DNA from: Noviherbaspirillum malthae
Lineage (GTDB): Bacteria > Pseudomonadota > Gammaproteobacteria > Burkholderiales > Burkholderiaceae_D
NCBI RefSeq assembly: GCF_015352985.1
Contig: NZ_JACYXF010000056.1
Coordinates: 1-43,054 of the forward strand
Reading direction: 5' to 3'
DNA: 43,054 nucleotides
Positions 18,270 through 26,909 of the stretch are shown here, in pieces. A model generated the notes under the pieces. The model had not been told where the DNA came from. It saw only the letters and a program-made list of their open reading frames with translations, and did not search any database. The position numbers and the translations under genes were made by a program. Each line of letters opens with the position of its first letter. The first letter of the stretch is position 1.

Positions 18270-18322
18270 TTGCAAGTGTAGCGCAGTTCGCATAGACTAT
18301 CAAACAAACGTTAGTTTCATAG
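18270..18322 (+). promoter_or_regulatory. Divergent promoter with TetR-type operator
   Basis: A promoter toward fadH is readable: -35 TTGCAA (18270-18275), a 17-nt spacer, and -10 TAGACT (18293-18298). Covering the -10 edge and start point is CAAAC-AAAC-GTTAG (18301-18314), one copy of the repeat shared by four promoters in the window. It lies within a wider palindrome, 18297-18322, centred on AACGTT with 22 of 26 positions symmetric. The position suggests repression by blocking polymerase. It could control both fadH and the 18148 operon. Confidence 0.7.
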
Positions 18323-18359
18323 AAGCCGTCACTCACCTTTTATTGGCCGGGATCAACTT

Positions 18360-20414
18360 ATGGACGCACAGGGAAGCGGGTTTCGTTCAGAACACCAGGC
18401 GTACCGGACGTTGTTGTCACCGCTGGCGGTGGGTCGCCACACGCTCCCCAACCGGGTCATCATGGGGTCGATGCATACCCGGCTCGAACACATGGATCGT
18501 CCTCTCGAGCGACAGGCGGCGTTCTATGCCGCACGGGCACGCGGGGGCGTTGGCCTGATGGTGACCGGCGGCTTTGCGCCTAACCATGACGGACTGATGG
18601 AGGAAGGCGGCCCCATCCTCGTAGATCTGGCGGCGGCAGAGGCCCTGCGCCCGATTCCGCAGGCAGTGCATGCCGAGGGCTCAAAGATCCTGTTGCAGAT
18701 ATTGCATGCGGGCCGCTACGGAAAACACCGCTCGCCGGTGGGCGCATCAGCAATACCTTCCCCGATCAATCCGCGCCTGCCCCGGCCGCTGACCGCTGCT
18801 GAAGTGGAAAGCACCATAGAGGACTATGTACACTGCGCCGAACTGGCGGCACACGCCGGCTTCGACGGCGTGGAGATCATGGGTTCGGAGGGCTACCTGA
18901 TCAACCAGTTCACGGTGGAGCGCACCAATAACCGGGACGACGGATGGGGTGGCAGCGTCGAGAAACGGCACCGTTTCGCGGTCGAGATCGTTCGCCGTAC
19001 CCGCGAGCGGCTGGGTTCAGACTTTCTCCTGATGTACCGCATCTCGGCTGTGGACCTGGTCGAGGGCGGAGCCGATGGCAACGAGATCCTCCAGTTGGCG
19101 CGTGCCGTGGAGGCGGCCGGCGCGGACATCCTCAATACTGGGATCGGATGGCATGAGGCTCGCATTCCGACGATCGCCTATATGGTCCCGCGCTCGACAT
19201 GGCGTTATGCCCCGGCTCGCCTGAAGGATGTGGTAAGCATCCCGGTGGTGGCATCCAACCGCATCAACACGCCCGAGGTTGCCGAAGAAATTCTCGCCAG
19301 CGGCCAGGCCGACCTGATCTCGATGGCGCGCCCTTTCCTGGCCGATCCGCTTTTCATACGCAAGGCCGCTGAAGGCCGCGCCGACCAGATCAATACCTGC
19401 ATCGCCTGCAACCAGGCATGCCTGGACTACATCTTCCGGGAGCGGCCTGCGACCTGCCTGGTCAACCCGCGCGCGGGACGGGAACTCGATTTTGATGCAT
19501 TTCCCCCGCCTGCCGCCAGACTACGTTTGGCGGTGGTCGGCGCCGGCGCGGCGGGACTGGCCTGCGCGGTTGCCGCCGCCGAACGCAGGCATGCCGTGAC
19601 GCTGTTTGAAGCGGCTCCCGAAATCGGCGGTCAGATGAATTACGCACGCCAGATTCCCGGCAAACAAGAGTTCAATGAAATGCTGCGGTACTTTTCGCGC
19701 CAGCTCGCCCTGCACAAGGTCGATGTGCGCTGTGGTCAGCATCCGACCGCAGCGCAGCTCGCCAGCGAAGGCTATGACCAGATCGTGATGGCGACCGGCG
19801 TGCGACCGCGCCGCCCCGACATCCCAGGGATCGGACATCCCAAGGTGGTGTTTTACCCCGACTTGCTTTCCGGCCGCGTGCAGGCTGGCAAGCGCGTTGC
19901 CATCATCGGTGCGGGCGGCATTGGGTTCGATGTGGCCGAATATCTCACTCAAGGCGGTCCGGCACACCCGGACATGGCGAGTTTCCGGCAAAAATGGGGC
20001 GTGGATGAATCCATCTCGTCCAAGGGCGGACTCAAGCCGGCCGAACTGGAGCAGCCAGCCCGTCAAGTTACGCTTTTGCAGCGAAAGCCGGAAAAGCCCG
20101 GCCGCACGCTCGGCCTGACGACCGGCTGGGCGCTCAAGTCATCGCTCGCGCAGAGCCACGTTGAGATGCTGTCTGGATGTGAATACCTGCAGATCGACGA
20201 CGCAGGGCTGCACCTCACCGTCAACGGCAAGCCCAGGCTGCTGGAGGTTGACAACATCATTATTTGCGCAGGGCAGGAATCCGAACGCGGCCTGGCGGAT
20301 GAACTCAGTGCGCTGGGTATCAAATTGAGCATTATCGGCGGCGCTGAACTGGCGGCTGAACTGGATGCCCTGCGCGCCATCGATCAGGGAACCCGTCTTG
20401 CCATGACCTTCTAG
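18360..20414 (+). CDS. fadH: 2,4-dienoyl-CoA reductase (NADPH), FadH type
   Basis: A 684-residue flavin/iron-sulfur enzyme of the Old Yellow Enzyme plus pyridine-nucleotide reductase type. The N-terminal barrel has PNRVIMGSMHT, the acid/base tyrosine in GSEGYLINQFTVERTNNR and the histidine in GIGWHEARIPT. The 4Fe-4S cysteines are in CIACNQACLDYIF and ATCLVNPRAG. The C-terminal half has the FAD motif AVVGAGAAGLACAVAAAERR and a second dinucleotide motif AIIGAGGIGFDVAE. It reduces 2,4-dienoyl-CoA to 3-enoyl-CoA, needed when double bonds occur at even positions. It is transcribed divergently from the carboxylase operon under a shared operator, which ties it to the same substrate. The ribosome site is poor. 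Confidence 0.92.
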   Translation: MDAQGSGFRSEHQAYRTLLSPLAVGRHTLPNRVIMGSMHTRLEHMDRPLERQAAFYAARARGGVGLMVTGGFAPNHDGLMEEGGPILVDLAAAEALRPIPQAVHAEGSKILLQILHAGRYGKHRSPVGASAIPSPINPRLPRPLTAAEVESTIEDYVHCAELAAHAGFDGVEIMGSEGYLINQFTVERTNNRDDGWGGSVEKRHRFAVEIVRRTRERLGSDFLLMYRISAVDLVEGGADGNEILQLARAVEAAGADILNTGIGWHEARIPTIAYMVPRSTWRYAPARLKDVVSIPVVASNRINTPEVAEEILASGQADLISMARPFLADPLFIRKAAEGRADQINTCIACNQACLDYIFRERPATCLVNPRAGRELDFDAFPPPAARLRLAVVGAGAAGLACAVAAAERRHAVTLFEAAPEIGGQMNYARQIPGKQEFNEMLRYFSRQLALHKVDVRCGQHPTAAQLASEGYDQIVMATGVRPRRPDIPGIGHPKVVFYPDLLSGRVQAGKRVAIIGAGGIGFDVAEYLTQGGPAHPDMASFRQKWGVDESISSKGGLKPAELEQPARQVTLLQRKPEKPGRTLGLTTGWALKSSLAQSHVEMLSGCEYLQIDDAGLHLTVNGKPRLLEVDNIIICAGQESERGLADELSALGIKLSIIGGAELAAELDALRAIDQGTRLAMTF

Positions 20415-20598
20415 CACAAAGCGATGGCCCATTGCCTGCCAGCACCCATGCACACCGGGGCACGCGCTTTCGCGCATCACCGCCCATTAGGCCGGTTTGC
20501 CGATGTTGGCAGGCAATGGCCGCATTATCCATCCAAGACACTGGTCCGTCACACCACTCCGTTTCGCAACACTTACCCACTTTTTACGAGGAGACACC

Positions 20599-21399
20599 AT
20601 GAATTATTCAGACTTCCAGTTTCTGCTGTTTGACCACAAGCCCAATGGCGTGCTGCTGATCACCATCAATCGGCCGGATGTGTTCAATGCAACCAATGCA
20701 CGCTTGCATTGGGAGCTGACCAAGATCTGGGATGTGGTCAACGATGACGAGAAAACCAAGGTCGCGATCATCACCGGCGCGGGGGACAAGGCATTCTCGG
20801 CTGGAGGCGATCTGGACTGGATCACATCCATGGTAGGCAACCCGAAGATGATCCAGGGCGTGATGAAGGAAGCCTCCGACATCGTCTACAAGATGCTCGA
20901 CTGCGACAAGCCGATCATTTCGGCAATCAATGGTGTTGCGGTGGGCGCCGGACTCGCTGTGGCGATGCTCGCTGATATCAGCATCATGTCCGAAAGCGCG
21001 CGCATCACCGACGGCCACGTCAAGCTCGGTGTGGGCGCGGGCGACCATGCCGCCATCTTGTGGCCGCTGCTATGCGGGATGGCCAAGGCCAAGTATTACC
21101 TGCTGACGGCCGACTTCATCGACGGCAAGGAGGCCGAGCGCATTGGACTAGTCAGCTTGTGCACACCCCAAGACAAGCTGATGGAGAAAGCGATGGAGGT
21201 CGCCAACAAGCTGGCCAGCGGAAGCCAGATGGCCATTCGCGTCACCAAGAAGTCGCTCAACAACTGGGCTCGCCTCGCAGGTCCTACCTTCGATAATTCG
21301 CTGGCGCTGGAAATGCTGTGCTTCCTTAACGAGGATGCGCCCGAAGGCGTGAAAGCGGTGCGCGAAAAGCGTTCGCCGAAGTTCCCTTCGGCTCAATGA
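20599..21399 (+). CDS. Crotonase-family protein lacking both catalytic glutamates
   Basis: A 266-residue crotonase-fold protein starting MNYSDFQFLLFDHKPNGVLL, with GAGGAGACACC before ATG. It keeps the first oxyanion segment DKAFSAGGDLDWI. The two hydratase glutamates are replaced: GVAVGAGLAVAMLAD has Ala where Glu is expected, and RITDGHVKLGVGAGDH has His. The conserved GDHAAILWPLLCGMAKAKYY run recalls a distinct crotonase subgroup often found in acyl-CoA pathways, whose activity I cannot name. Simple hydration by the normal two-Glu mechanism is unlikely; isomerase, hydrolase or ring-opening chemistry are options. It is 184 bp after fadH and 127 bp before an acyl-CoA dehydrogenase, probably in one transcript. 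Confidence 0.83.
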   Translation: MNYSDFQFLLFDHKPNGVLLITINRPDVFNATNARLHWELTKIWDVVNDDEKTKVAIITGAGDKAFSAGGDLDWITSMVGNPKMIQGVMKEASDIVYKMLDCDKPIISAINGVAVGAGLAVAMLADISIMSESARITDGHVKLGVGAGDHAAILWPLLCGMAKAKYYLLTADFIDGKEAERIGLVSLCTPQDKLMEKAMEVANKLASGSQMAIRVTKKSLNNWARLAGPTFDNSLALEMLCFLNEDAPEGVKAVREKRSPKFPSAQ

Positions 21400-21526
21400 C
21401 GCAGTGACGCTATCACCCGCTCTGCCCTGTGCCTCAACGGACGCAGGGCAAGGCCGGCCACGCGCAGGCGACGCGACTGCGCGCCATTTCAATCTGACTC
21501 CGCACATTCACGCATACGGACGAAAC

Positions 21527-22690
21527 ATGGACTTCACTCTCACGCAAGAACAACGCATGATCTACGAGTACGGGGACCGTGTCTCGCGTACGTTCGATCG
21601 CCGGTACTGGATGCAATATGCCGACAGGCACGAACCTCCCAAGGAACTGTATGCGCAGATTGCCAGCGACGGCTTCCTCGGCCTGATGGTGCCCGAAGAG
21701 TACGGCGGTGCCGGACAGGGTATGACCGAAATGACGCTATTCATGGAAGGCCTGGCCAATAACGGCATCCCCCTGCTCAACCTGGTGGTCGGTCCGACCA
21801 TGACGATGGGGTTGATCGCCAAGCACGGTTCGGAAGCACTCAAGCGCAGATTCCTACCCGATGGCTGTTCCGGCAAGCTCAAATTCTGCTTTGCCATTAC
21901 CGAGCCGAACGCCGGGTCCAATACGATGATGATCACGACGATCGCCAGGCCGGACGGCAACGGCTATCGTCTCAACGGGCAGAAGGTGTTCATCACCGAC
22001 GCCGGGGATGCCGATTATGCACTGGTCGTCTCGCGCACCACACCCGCCCAGGAAGTGAGCAGAAAAAGCGAAGGCTTCACGCTGTTCATGGTCGATATGA
22101 AACATAAAGGGGTGCAGAAAACCCTGATCCCGGTCAGCTTCTCGGTTCCGGAGACACAGTGGCAGCTGTTCTTCGACGATGTGCCGCTGTCGGCCGACGA
22201 TGTAGTCGGGCAAGTAGGATCCGGGTTCGAGATCCTGTTCGACACACTCAATCCGGAACGGATCATCCTTGCCGGCCTGTGTACCGGGCTGGGCCGCTAT
22301 GCGCTCAATCGTGCAGTGGAATATGCCTCCGAGCGGAAGGTGTTCAACAATACGCCGATCGGGGCCTACCAGGGTGTGTCGCATCCGCTGGCCGTGGCCA
22401 AGACCGAAATCGAATTGGCATCGCTCATGACGCTCAAGGCCGCATGGGCCTTCGACAAGGGTCTACCGGCCGGCGAGTACGCCAACATGGCGAAATATTT
22501 TGCCGCCGAGGCCGGCATACGGGCCGTCGACAGCGCGATCCAGGCCTTCGGCGGCAACGGCTTCACCAAGGAATACGGCATCTTCGATCTTTACCCCCTG
22601 GTCCGCCTGCTGCGTACCGCACCGCTCAACCGGGAAATGGTGCTGAATTACATTGCCGAAAAAGTTATGGGTTTGCCGCGTTCGTATTAA
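21527..22690 (+). CDS. Acyl-CoA dehydrogenase, non-canonical base motif
   Basis: A 387-residue acyl-CoA dehydrogenase starting MDFTLTQEQRMIYEYGDRVS. Flavin and substrate motifs FAITEPNAGSNTM and GQKVFITDAGDADYAL are present, as is the FGGNGFTKEYGIFD helix. Where the YEGT glutamate belongs, the sequence reads LLRTAPLNREMVLNYIAEKV, so that residue is absent. The C-terminal GLPRSY is typical of a subgroup of pathway-specific bacterial dehydrogenases. I chose the ATG at 21527 because homology begins there, although the upstream ribosome site is weak. It is the last gene of the fadH group. It is one of three dehydrogenases in the window with three different base motifs. Confidence 0.87.
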   Translation: MDFTLTQEQRMIYEYGDRVSRTFDRRYWMQYADRHEPPKELYAQIASDGFLGLMVPEEYGGAGQGMTEMTLFMEGLANNGIPLLNLVVGPTMTMGLIAKHGSEALKRRFLPDGCSGKLKFCFAITEPNAGSNTMMITTIARPDGNGYRLNGQKVFITDAGDADYALVVSRTTPAQEVSRKSEGFTLFMVDMKHKGVQKTLIPVSFSVPETQWQLFFDDVPLSADDVVGQVGSGFEILFDTLNPERIILAGLCTGLGRYALNRAVEYASERKVFNNTPIGAYQGVSHPLAVAKTEIELASLMTLKAAWAFDKGLPAGEYANMAKYFAAEAGIRAVDSAIQAFGGNGFTKEYGIFDLYPLVRLLRTAPLNREMVLNYIAEKVMGLPRSY

Positions 22691-22948
22691 CGGACTGCAG
22701 CTCTCTTGCATTCCGTATCGGACTGAAGGCCGGTTTGGCCGACAGAAGGCCTGCTGCCGAGTTCACGACGCAAGCAGCCGGCCGGACATGCCGTGTGCTC
22801 TGCGAGACAAGGCGGGCCGGCACCCGCGTCGGTTTTCCGATGCTGGGCCGTCCGTGCTGACTCTGCGGCGGGCGAACGGCGATCGCGTTGCTTAGCAATG
22901 GCTTTTTGTCCATGCGCCGCGCAGCATGCTATCTGCCCCGGCGCTTTT
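22691..22948. other. Intergenic stretch without a gene
   Basis: No convincing coding sequence on either strand and no clear terminator with a T-run after the dehydrogenase stop. The 314 bp up to the TetR start end with the TetR promoter and operator, listed separately. Confidence 0.5.
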
Positions 22949-22996
22949 TTGCTATGCTTATGCAGACGAAAGATATACCTTCCAAACGATAGTTAG
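22949..22996 (+). promoter_or_regulatory. TetR promoter with autoregulatory operator
   Basis: -35 TTGCTA (22949-22954), a 17-nt spacer, and -10 GATATA (22972-22977). Five bases further on lies CAAAC-GATA-GTTAG (22983-22996), the shared inverted repeat, placed over the expected transcription start. The layout is the same as at the fadH promoter and suggests that the TetR protein represses its own gene. Confidence 0.72.
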
Positions 22997-23004
22997 AAAC
23001 CAAC

Positions 23005-23658
23005 ATGTCGCCCGAGAACACCACTGCCTTGATAAATCCGACGCCGGGCACCCAGACACCCGTCCAGAGTGGCGATCAGACGCGGGACCAAATTTTGCAT
23101 GCGGCCGCTAGCCTGTTCCGCAACCAGGGGTATGCCGCGACGACGCTGCGGCAGATCGCGGATGCTGCAGGTATTAAAGCGGGCAGCATCTACTACCATT
23201 TCTCGTCCAAGGACGAGATTCTTGGCGTGGTGCTTGATGCCGGGATCGACGTGGTGATGAAGACGGTCCGGGAGAAGATCGAAGCCCTGCCACCCACCGC
23301 TACCTATCGCGAAAAGATCGCCACTGGCATCGAAGGACATCTGTACGGCCTGCTGCACCATGGCGACTTCACTTCCGCCAATATCCGGGTCTACGGCCAA
23401 ATTCCTCACGCTGCCAAGAACAAGCACCGCATCATCCGCCGGGCTTATGCCGATTATTGGGACAAGTTGTTCGCCGAGGCGTTGACCAGCGGCGAGCTAC
23501 GCTCCGATACCAGCGTGGCCGTGGTCCGACTGTTCGTCATTGGCGCGCTGAACTGGACCGTCGAGTGGTATAACCCACAGCGGGGATCTTTTAAGGCGTT
23601 TGCCCAGCAGATCACCGGCATCGTCTTCGACGGCATTCTCAACCAAGACAATCGCTGA
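23005..23658 (+). CDS. TetR-family transcriptional repressor
   Basis: A 217-residue regulator. After a non-conserved 22-residue leader comes the TetR DNA-binding domain, DQILHAAASLFRNQGYAATT and LRQIADAAGIKAGSIYYHFS (about residues 28-67). The ligand domain ends with RLFVIGALNWTVEWYNP, a motif shared with KstR2-like TetR proteins, which respond to CoA thioesters of pathway intermediates. A CoA-ester ligand is therefore likely here (inference). Its operator is probably the repeat found at 22983, 18301, 23993 and 37382, making it the local regulon repressor. It stands alone between the fadH group and the ABC operon, all on the plus strand. Confidence 0.88.
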   Translation: MSPENTTALINPTPGTQTPVQSGDQTRDQILHAAASLFRNQGYAATTLRQIADAAGIKAGSIYYHFSSKDEILGVVLDAGIDVVMKTVREKIEALPPTATYREKIATGIEGHLYGLLHHGDFTSANIRVYGQIPHAAKNKHRIIRRAYADYWDKLFAEALTSGELRSDTSVAVVRLFVIGALNWTVEWYNPQRGSFKAFAQQITGIVFDGILNQDNR

Positions 23659-24119
23659 CGTCTAGGTGGCCATCCCGGCCGACTTTTCTGCCATCGCGCG
23701 GACTCTCTGCAGGCTTACCTGCTGCGTCGGGGGCTCTGCGCTCGCCGCCCACCTTGCCTCATCAGGCCAACACGGCCATCCCGGCTAAGGTCTTGATCGG
23801 CGCGGCCCGGTCCGCGCCAATTCTGAACTCCCTAGTGGCATGACTGGCCTGGCACTAATGCCAAGTGCATTGTCGTTTCACCGGCGCAAGATAGTACAGA
23901 TCCACGGCCGCAAAAAACCCATGGCGATCGAAGTCCCGCTCTTCCAGACACGCTCATTGTTTAACCGCGGACATGAAGGAAAAAGTGCCTTCCTAACTAA
24001 TGTTAGACTTTGTCAACAAGGTGATGTTAAACTTTGAACACGCAGGTTTATTGCTAACAAGGTTACCAGCGACGCGCATCACTTAGTTCGCCGGCAGTGC
24101 ATTGTGAAAGGCGCTTTTT
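23659..24119. other. Long leader between TetR gene and ABC operon
   Basis: 461 bp without a supportable gene. The 12-mer GGCCATCCCGGC occurs twice (near 23669 and 23772). A small palindrome, TGGCA-CTAA-TGCCA, lies at 23850-23863. The operator at 23993-24006 is listed separately. The last 120 bp are AT-richer, as expected for a promoter, but I could not assign a -35/-10 pair with confidence. Confidence 0.5.
23993..24006. promoter_or_regulatory. TetR-type operator before the ABC operon
   Basis: CTAAC-TAAT-GTTAG, with perfectly complementary 5-bp arms and the 4-bp spacer seen in the other three copies. It lies 114 bp upstream of the GTG start of the first ATPase gene, in the only non-coding region before the operon. 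Confidence 0.65.
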
Positions 24120-24959
24120 GTGAACGACATCGTCAGTATCACGAAGCATGGAAGCGTTCCCGTGAACACGCTCCAAAACGCAGTCGCATCCATTTTGGAA
24201 TGTCGTGGACTGGAACGGCGATTCGGCGGCCTGGTTGCGTTGACCGGTGTCGATCTGCATATCGCCCAAGGCGAAATCTTCGGCCTCGTCGGTCCTAATG
24301 GCAGCGGTAAAACTACCCTGACCAATGCCATCACCGGATTCTTTCCACCCCAGAAAGGAAAGATCCTGCTTCAGGGACGCGATATCACCGGCCTGGCGCC
24401 ACATAAGGTCGCTGCGCTGGGGGTTGCCCGCACGTTCCAGAACCTGGCGCTCTTTAACGGCATGAGCGTGCTCGACAACATCCTGCTCGGACGCCATATC
24501 CACATGAAGCCCGGCGTGGCCAAGACATGCCTATACTGGTGGCTAGGCCGCAAGGAAGAAATCACCCACCGGGTGAAGGCTGAGGAGATCATCGACTTTA
24601 TGCAGCTGCAAACCGTGCGCGATGAACTCGTGGACAGCATCCCGATCGGGCTGAAGAAACGCGTCGAGCTTGCGCGCGCCCTGGTGTCCGAGCCAAACTT
24701 TCTCATTCTCGATGAACCGATGGCCGGGATGAATCAGGAAGAAAAGGAGTACATGGCGCGCTTTATCCTGGATGCGCGCGACGAGCGCAATGTGACCGTG
24801 CTGCTGATCGAGCACCACATGGATGTCATCACCGGCATATGCGATCGCATGATGGTCCTGAGCTATGGCGAGACGATCGGAACCGGGATTCCGCATGAGG
24901 TCATTAAGGATGAGCGAGTGATTAAGGCTTATCTTGGAGGAACGCATGCAGCGCGATGA
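24120..24959 (+). CDS. Liv-type ABC transporter ATP-binding protein (LivG-like)
   Basis: A 279-residue ABC ATPase with a GTG start, preceded by GAAAGGCG. Walker A is GLVGPNGSGKTTLTNAITGF and Walker B with the D-loop is FLILDEPMAGMN. The signature motif, usually LSYGQ, reads IPIGLKKRVELARAL; a GLKKR-type variant is familiar from ABC operons that contain a CoA ligase. The C-terminal LivG extension (VLSYGETIGTGIPHEVIKDE, then KAYLG) is present. It powers import together with the LivF-like partner at 28887. It overlaps the ligase gene by 14 bp. The substrate is probably an organic acid of the pathway rather than leucine, judged from context. Confidence 0.9.
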   Translation: MNDIVSITKHGSVPVNTLQNAVASILECRGLERRFGGLVALTGVDLHIAQGEIFGLVGPNGSGKTTLTNAITGFFPPQKGKILLQGRDITGLAPHKVAALGVARTFQNLALFNGMSVLDNILLGRHIHMKPGVAKTCLYWWLGRKEEITHRVKAEEIIDFMQLQTVRDELVDSIPIGLKKRVELARALVSEPNFLILDEPMAGMNQEEKEYMARFILDARDERNVTVLLIEHHMDVITGICDRMMVLSYGETIGTGIPHEVIKDERVIKAYLGGTHAAR

Positions 24960-26907
24960 GATAAGCATGTTCCAGTCGGAAAATGCCAGCGGAGGCTCTG
25001 CCTCGGCCTGGAATCTCGACCCCGATACCACCCTCGTCCGCATCCTCGACCTCAATGCCCGGCAGCTGGGCAAGCGGATCGCGATGCGGGAGAAATACCT
25101 GGGAATCTGGCAGGAGACCACCTGGTCCGAAGTGCTCGACACCGTCATCAAATGCGCAGCGGGCATGGAGCAACTGGGCTTTGCTCCCGGAGATGCTGTT
25201 CTGGTGTTGGGAGACAACCGGACGAGACTCTACATGGGTATGGTCTCCGCAGGAGTGTTGTGCGGCTACGCGATGCCGGTCTATCCGGATGCGACCCTCG
25301 ATGAGATCCGTAATTTCCTCGAGGAAGCGAAGATCCGCTTCGTCCTGGCCGAGGACCAAGAGCAGGTCGACAAGATTCTCAATCTGCAGGATCCGAACTC
25401 GCCCTTCAAGAGCATCATCTATGATGACCCGCGCGGCCTAGCGTCCTACCCGGATGCCGAACTGATCTCGTGGGACAAGATGCAGGCCATCGGACACGAG
25501 CGGCTGCGCGCCGAGCCGGGCCTGCGGCAGGCCCTGATCGAACGGGCCTCGCCAGACGGGCCCGCCGTGTTCGTGCATTCTTCTGGAACCACCGGCAAGC
25601 CCAAGGGCGTGGTGCTCAGCCACAGGAACCTGCTTTCCGGTGTGCGCAACGCCTATCGCGGCGGCGCATTCAAGTTCGGGGAAGAAATTCTCGCCTATCT
25701 GCCCATGGCATGGGTAGGAGATTTTGCCATCACGGTAGGCGCCGGCATTGCCCTGCACTTTACGATCAACATCCCTGAACGCCAGGAGACGGTATTGCGC
25801 GACATGCGCGAATCCGCGCCGACCTTCTACCTTGCCGCGCCGCGCAGCTGGGATAACATCCTGACGGCCATCCAGGTGCGCATGGAGGATTCGACGCCGC
25901 TCAAGTCATGGATCTATCGCCTGTTCATGGATGCCGCTCTTGCCGCTGAGCGCCGCAAGCTTGAAGGTGGCCAGCCGACCTTTAAGGAACGCCTGATGCG
26001 GCCGTTCGGCGAAGTCCTGGTATTCGGACCCATCAAGGACCAGTTCGGCCTGACTCGGCTGCGCAATGCATTTACCGGCGGCGAAGCGATCGGCGAGGAT
26101 ACGTTCATCTTCTACCGCGCCATCGGCGTCAAATTGCGCCAGTTCTACGGCCAGACGGAGAGCAGCGCATTCAATGCGTTGCAAGAGCCGGAAGAAGTGC
26201 GCCTGCACACCGTTGGCAAGCCGCTACCGGGCGTCGAAGTGAGAATTTCCGACCGTGGAGAGATCTTGCTGCGCTCAGGCAGCATCTTCTCCGGTTACTT
26301 CGAACTCGAAGACGCCACGCGCGAAACCCTTGAAGACGGGTGGCTGCATACGGGTGACGCCGGCTATGTGGAGCCGGACGGCCATCTGGTCGTGCTCGGG
26401 CGGCTGTCGGACGTCGTGCACACCGCCAAGGGTGAACGCTATATTCCGAATTACATCGAGAACCGCCTCAAGTTCAGCCCGTACATCAAAGATGTGGCCG
26501 TGCTCGGCAGTGGACGGGCATTTCTGGCGGCCATCCTGTGCATTGACATGGAAGCGGTCGGACACTGGGCCGAAGTACGAGGCATTTCCTACATGTCGTA
26601 TGCAGATCTGTCGCAGAAAACCGAAGTATCCGAACTGCTTGCGCAGGCGGTCAAGCGCGTCAACAAGGCGCTGCCGGATGGACTGAAGATTCGTCATTTC
26701 GTCTCGCTGCACAAGGAATTCGACCCCGATGACGGTGAGGTCACGCGCACGCGCAAGCTGCGCCGCAACGTGGTGGAACAACGCTACGCGCCGATCATCA
26801 ATGCAATCTACGGCGGCCAAGATGCGGTTCTCATGAAAGCGCAGATCACTTACGAGTCCGGTGAAGTCGGCACCATCGAGCGCCGGCTCCTGATACGGGA
26901 GGTTTGA
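24946..26907 (+). CDS. Long-chain-type acyl-CoA ligase inside the ABC operon
   Basis: A 653-residue AMP-forming ligase. The P-loop is FVHSSGTTGKPKGVVLSHRN, the adenine-binding region FYGQTESSAFNAL, and the hinge WLHTGDAGYVEPDGHLVVLG. The C-terminal lysine region is TRTRKLRRNVVEQRY. Length and motifs fit FadD15/AMP-binding ligases typically encoded between the ATPase and permease genes of Liv-type transporters. It would trap the imported acid as a CoA ester (vectorial acylation), a role inferred from its place. The start ATG at 24946 has GGAGG before it, so translation is coupled to the ATPase. The stop overlaps a TTG of the next frame, 2 bp before the permease ATG. Confidence 0.9.
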   Translation: MQRDEISMFQSENASGGSASAWNLDPDTTLVRILDLNARQLGKRIAMREKYLGIWQETTWSEVLDTVIKCAAGMEQLGFAPGDAVLVLGDNRTRLYMGMVSAGVLCGYAMPVYPDATLDEIRNFLEEAKIRFVLAEDQEQVDKILNLQDPNSPFKSIIYDDPRGLASYPDAELISWDKMQAIGHERLRAEPGLRQALIERASPDGPAVFVHSSGTTGKPKGVVLSHRNLLSGVRNAYRGGAFKFGEEILAYLPMAWVGDFAITVGAGIALHFTINIPERQETVLRDMRESAPTFYLAAPRSWDNILTAIQVRMEDSTPLKSWIYRLFMDAALAAERRKLEGGQPTFKERLMRPFGEVLVFGPIKDQFGLTRLRNAFTGGEAIGEDTFIFYRAIGVKLRQFYGQTESSAFNALQEPEEVRLHTVGKPLPGVEVRISDRGEILLRSGSIFSGYFELEDATRETLEDGWLHTGDAGYVEPDGHLVVLGRLSDVVHTAKGERYIPNYIENRLKFSPYIKDVAVLGSGRAFLAAILCIDMEAVGHWAEVRGISYMSYADLSQKTEVSELLAQAVKRVNKALPDGLKIRHFVSLHKEFDPDDGEVTRTRKLRRNVVEQRYAPIINAIYGGQDAVLMKAQITYESGEVGTIERRLLIREV

Positions 26908-26909
26908 CC

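Noticed and set aside
23668..23784. GGCCATCCCGGC direct repeat
   Set aside because: Only two copies of 12 bp in GC-rich DNA; no further structure such as CRISPR spacing.
23848..23872. Possible sigma-54 promoter at TGGCACTAATGCC
   Set aside because: The -12 element does not match TTGC at the required spacing; it is better seen as a small palindrome.
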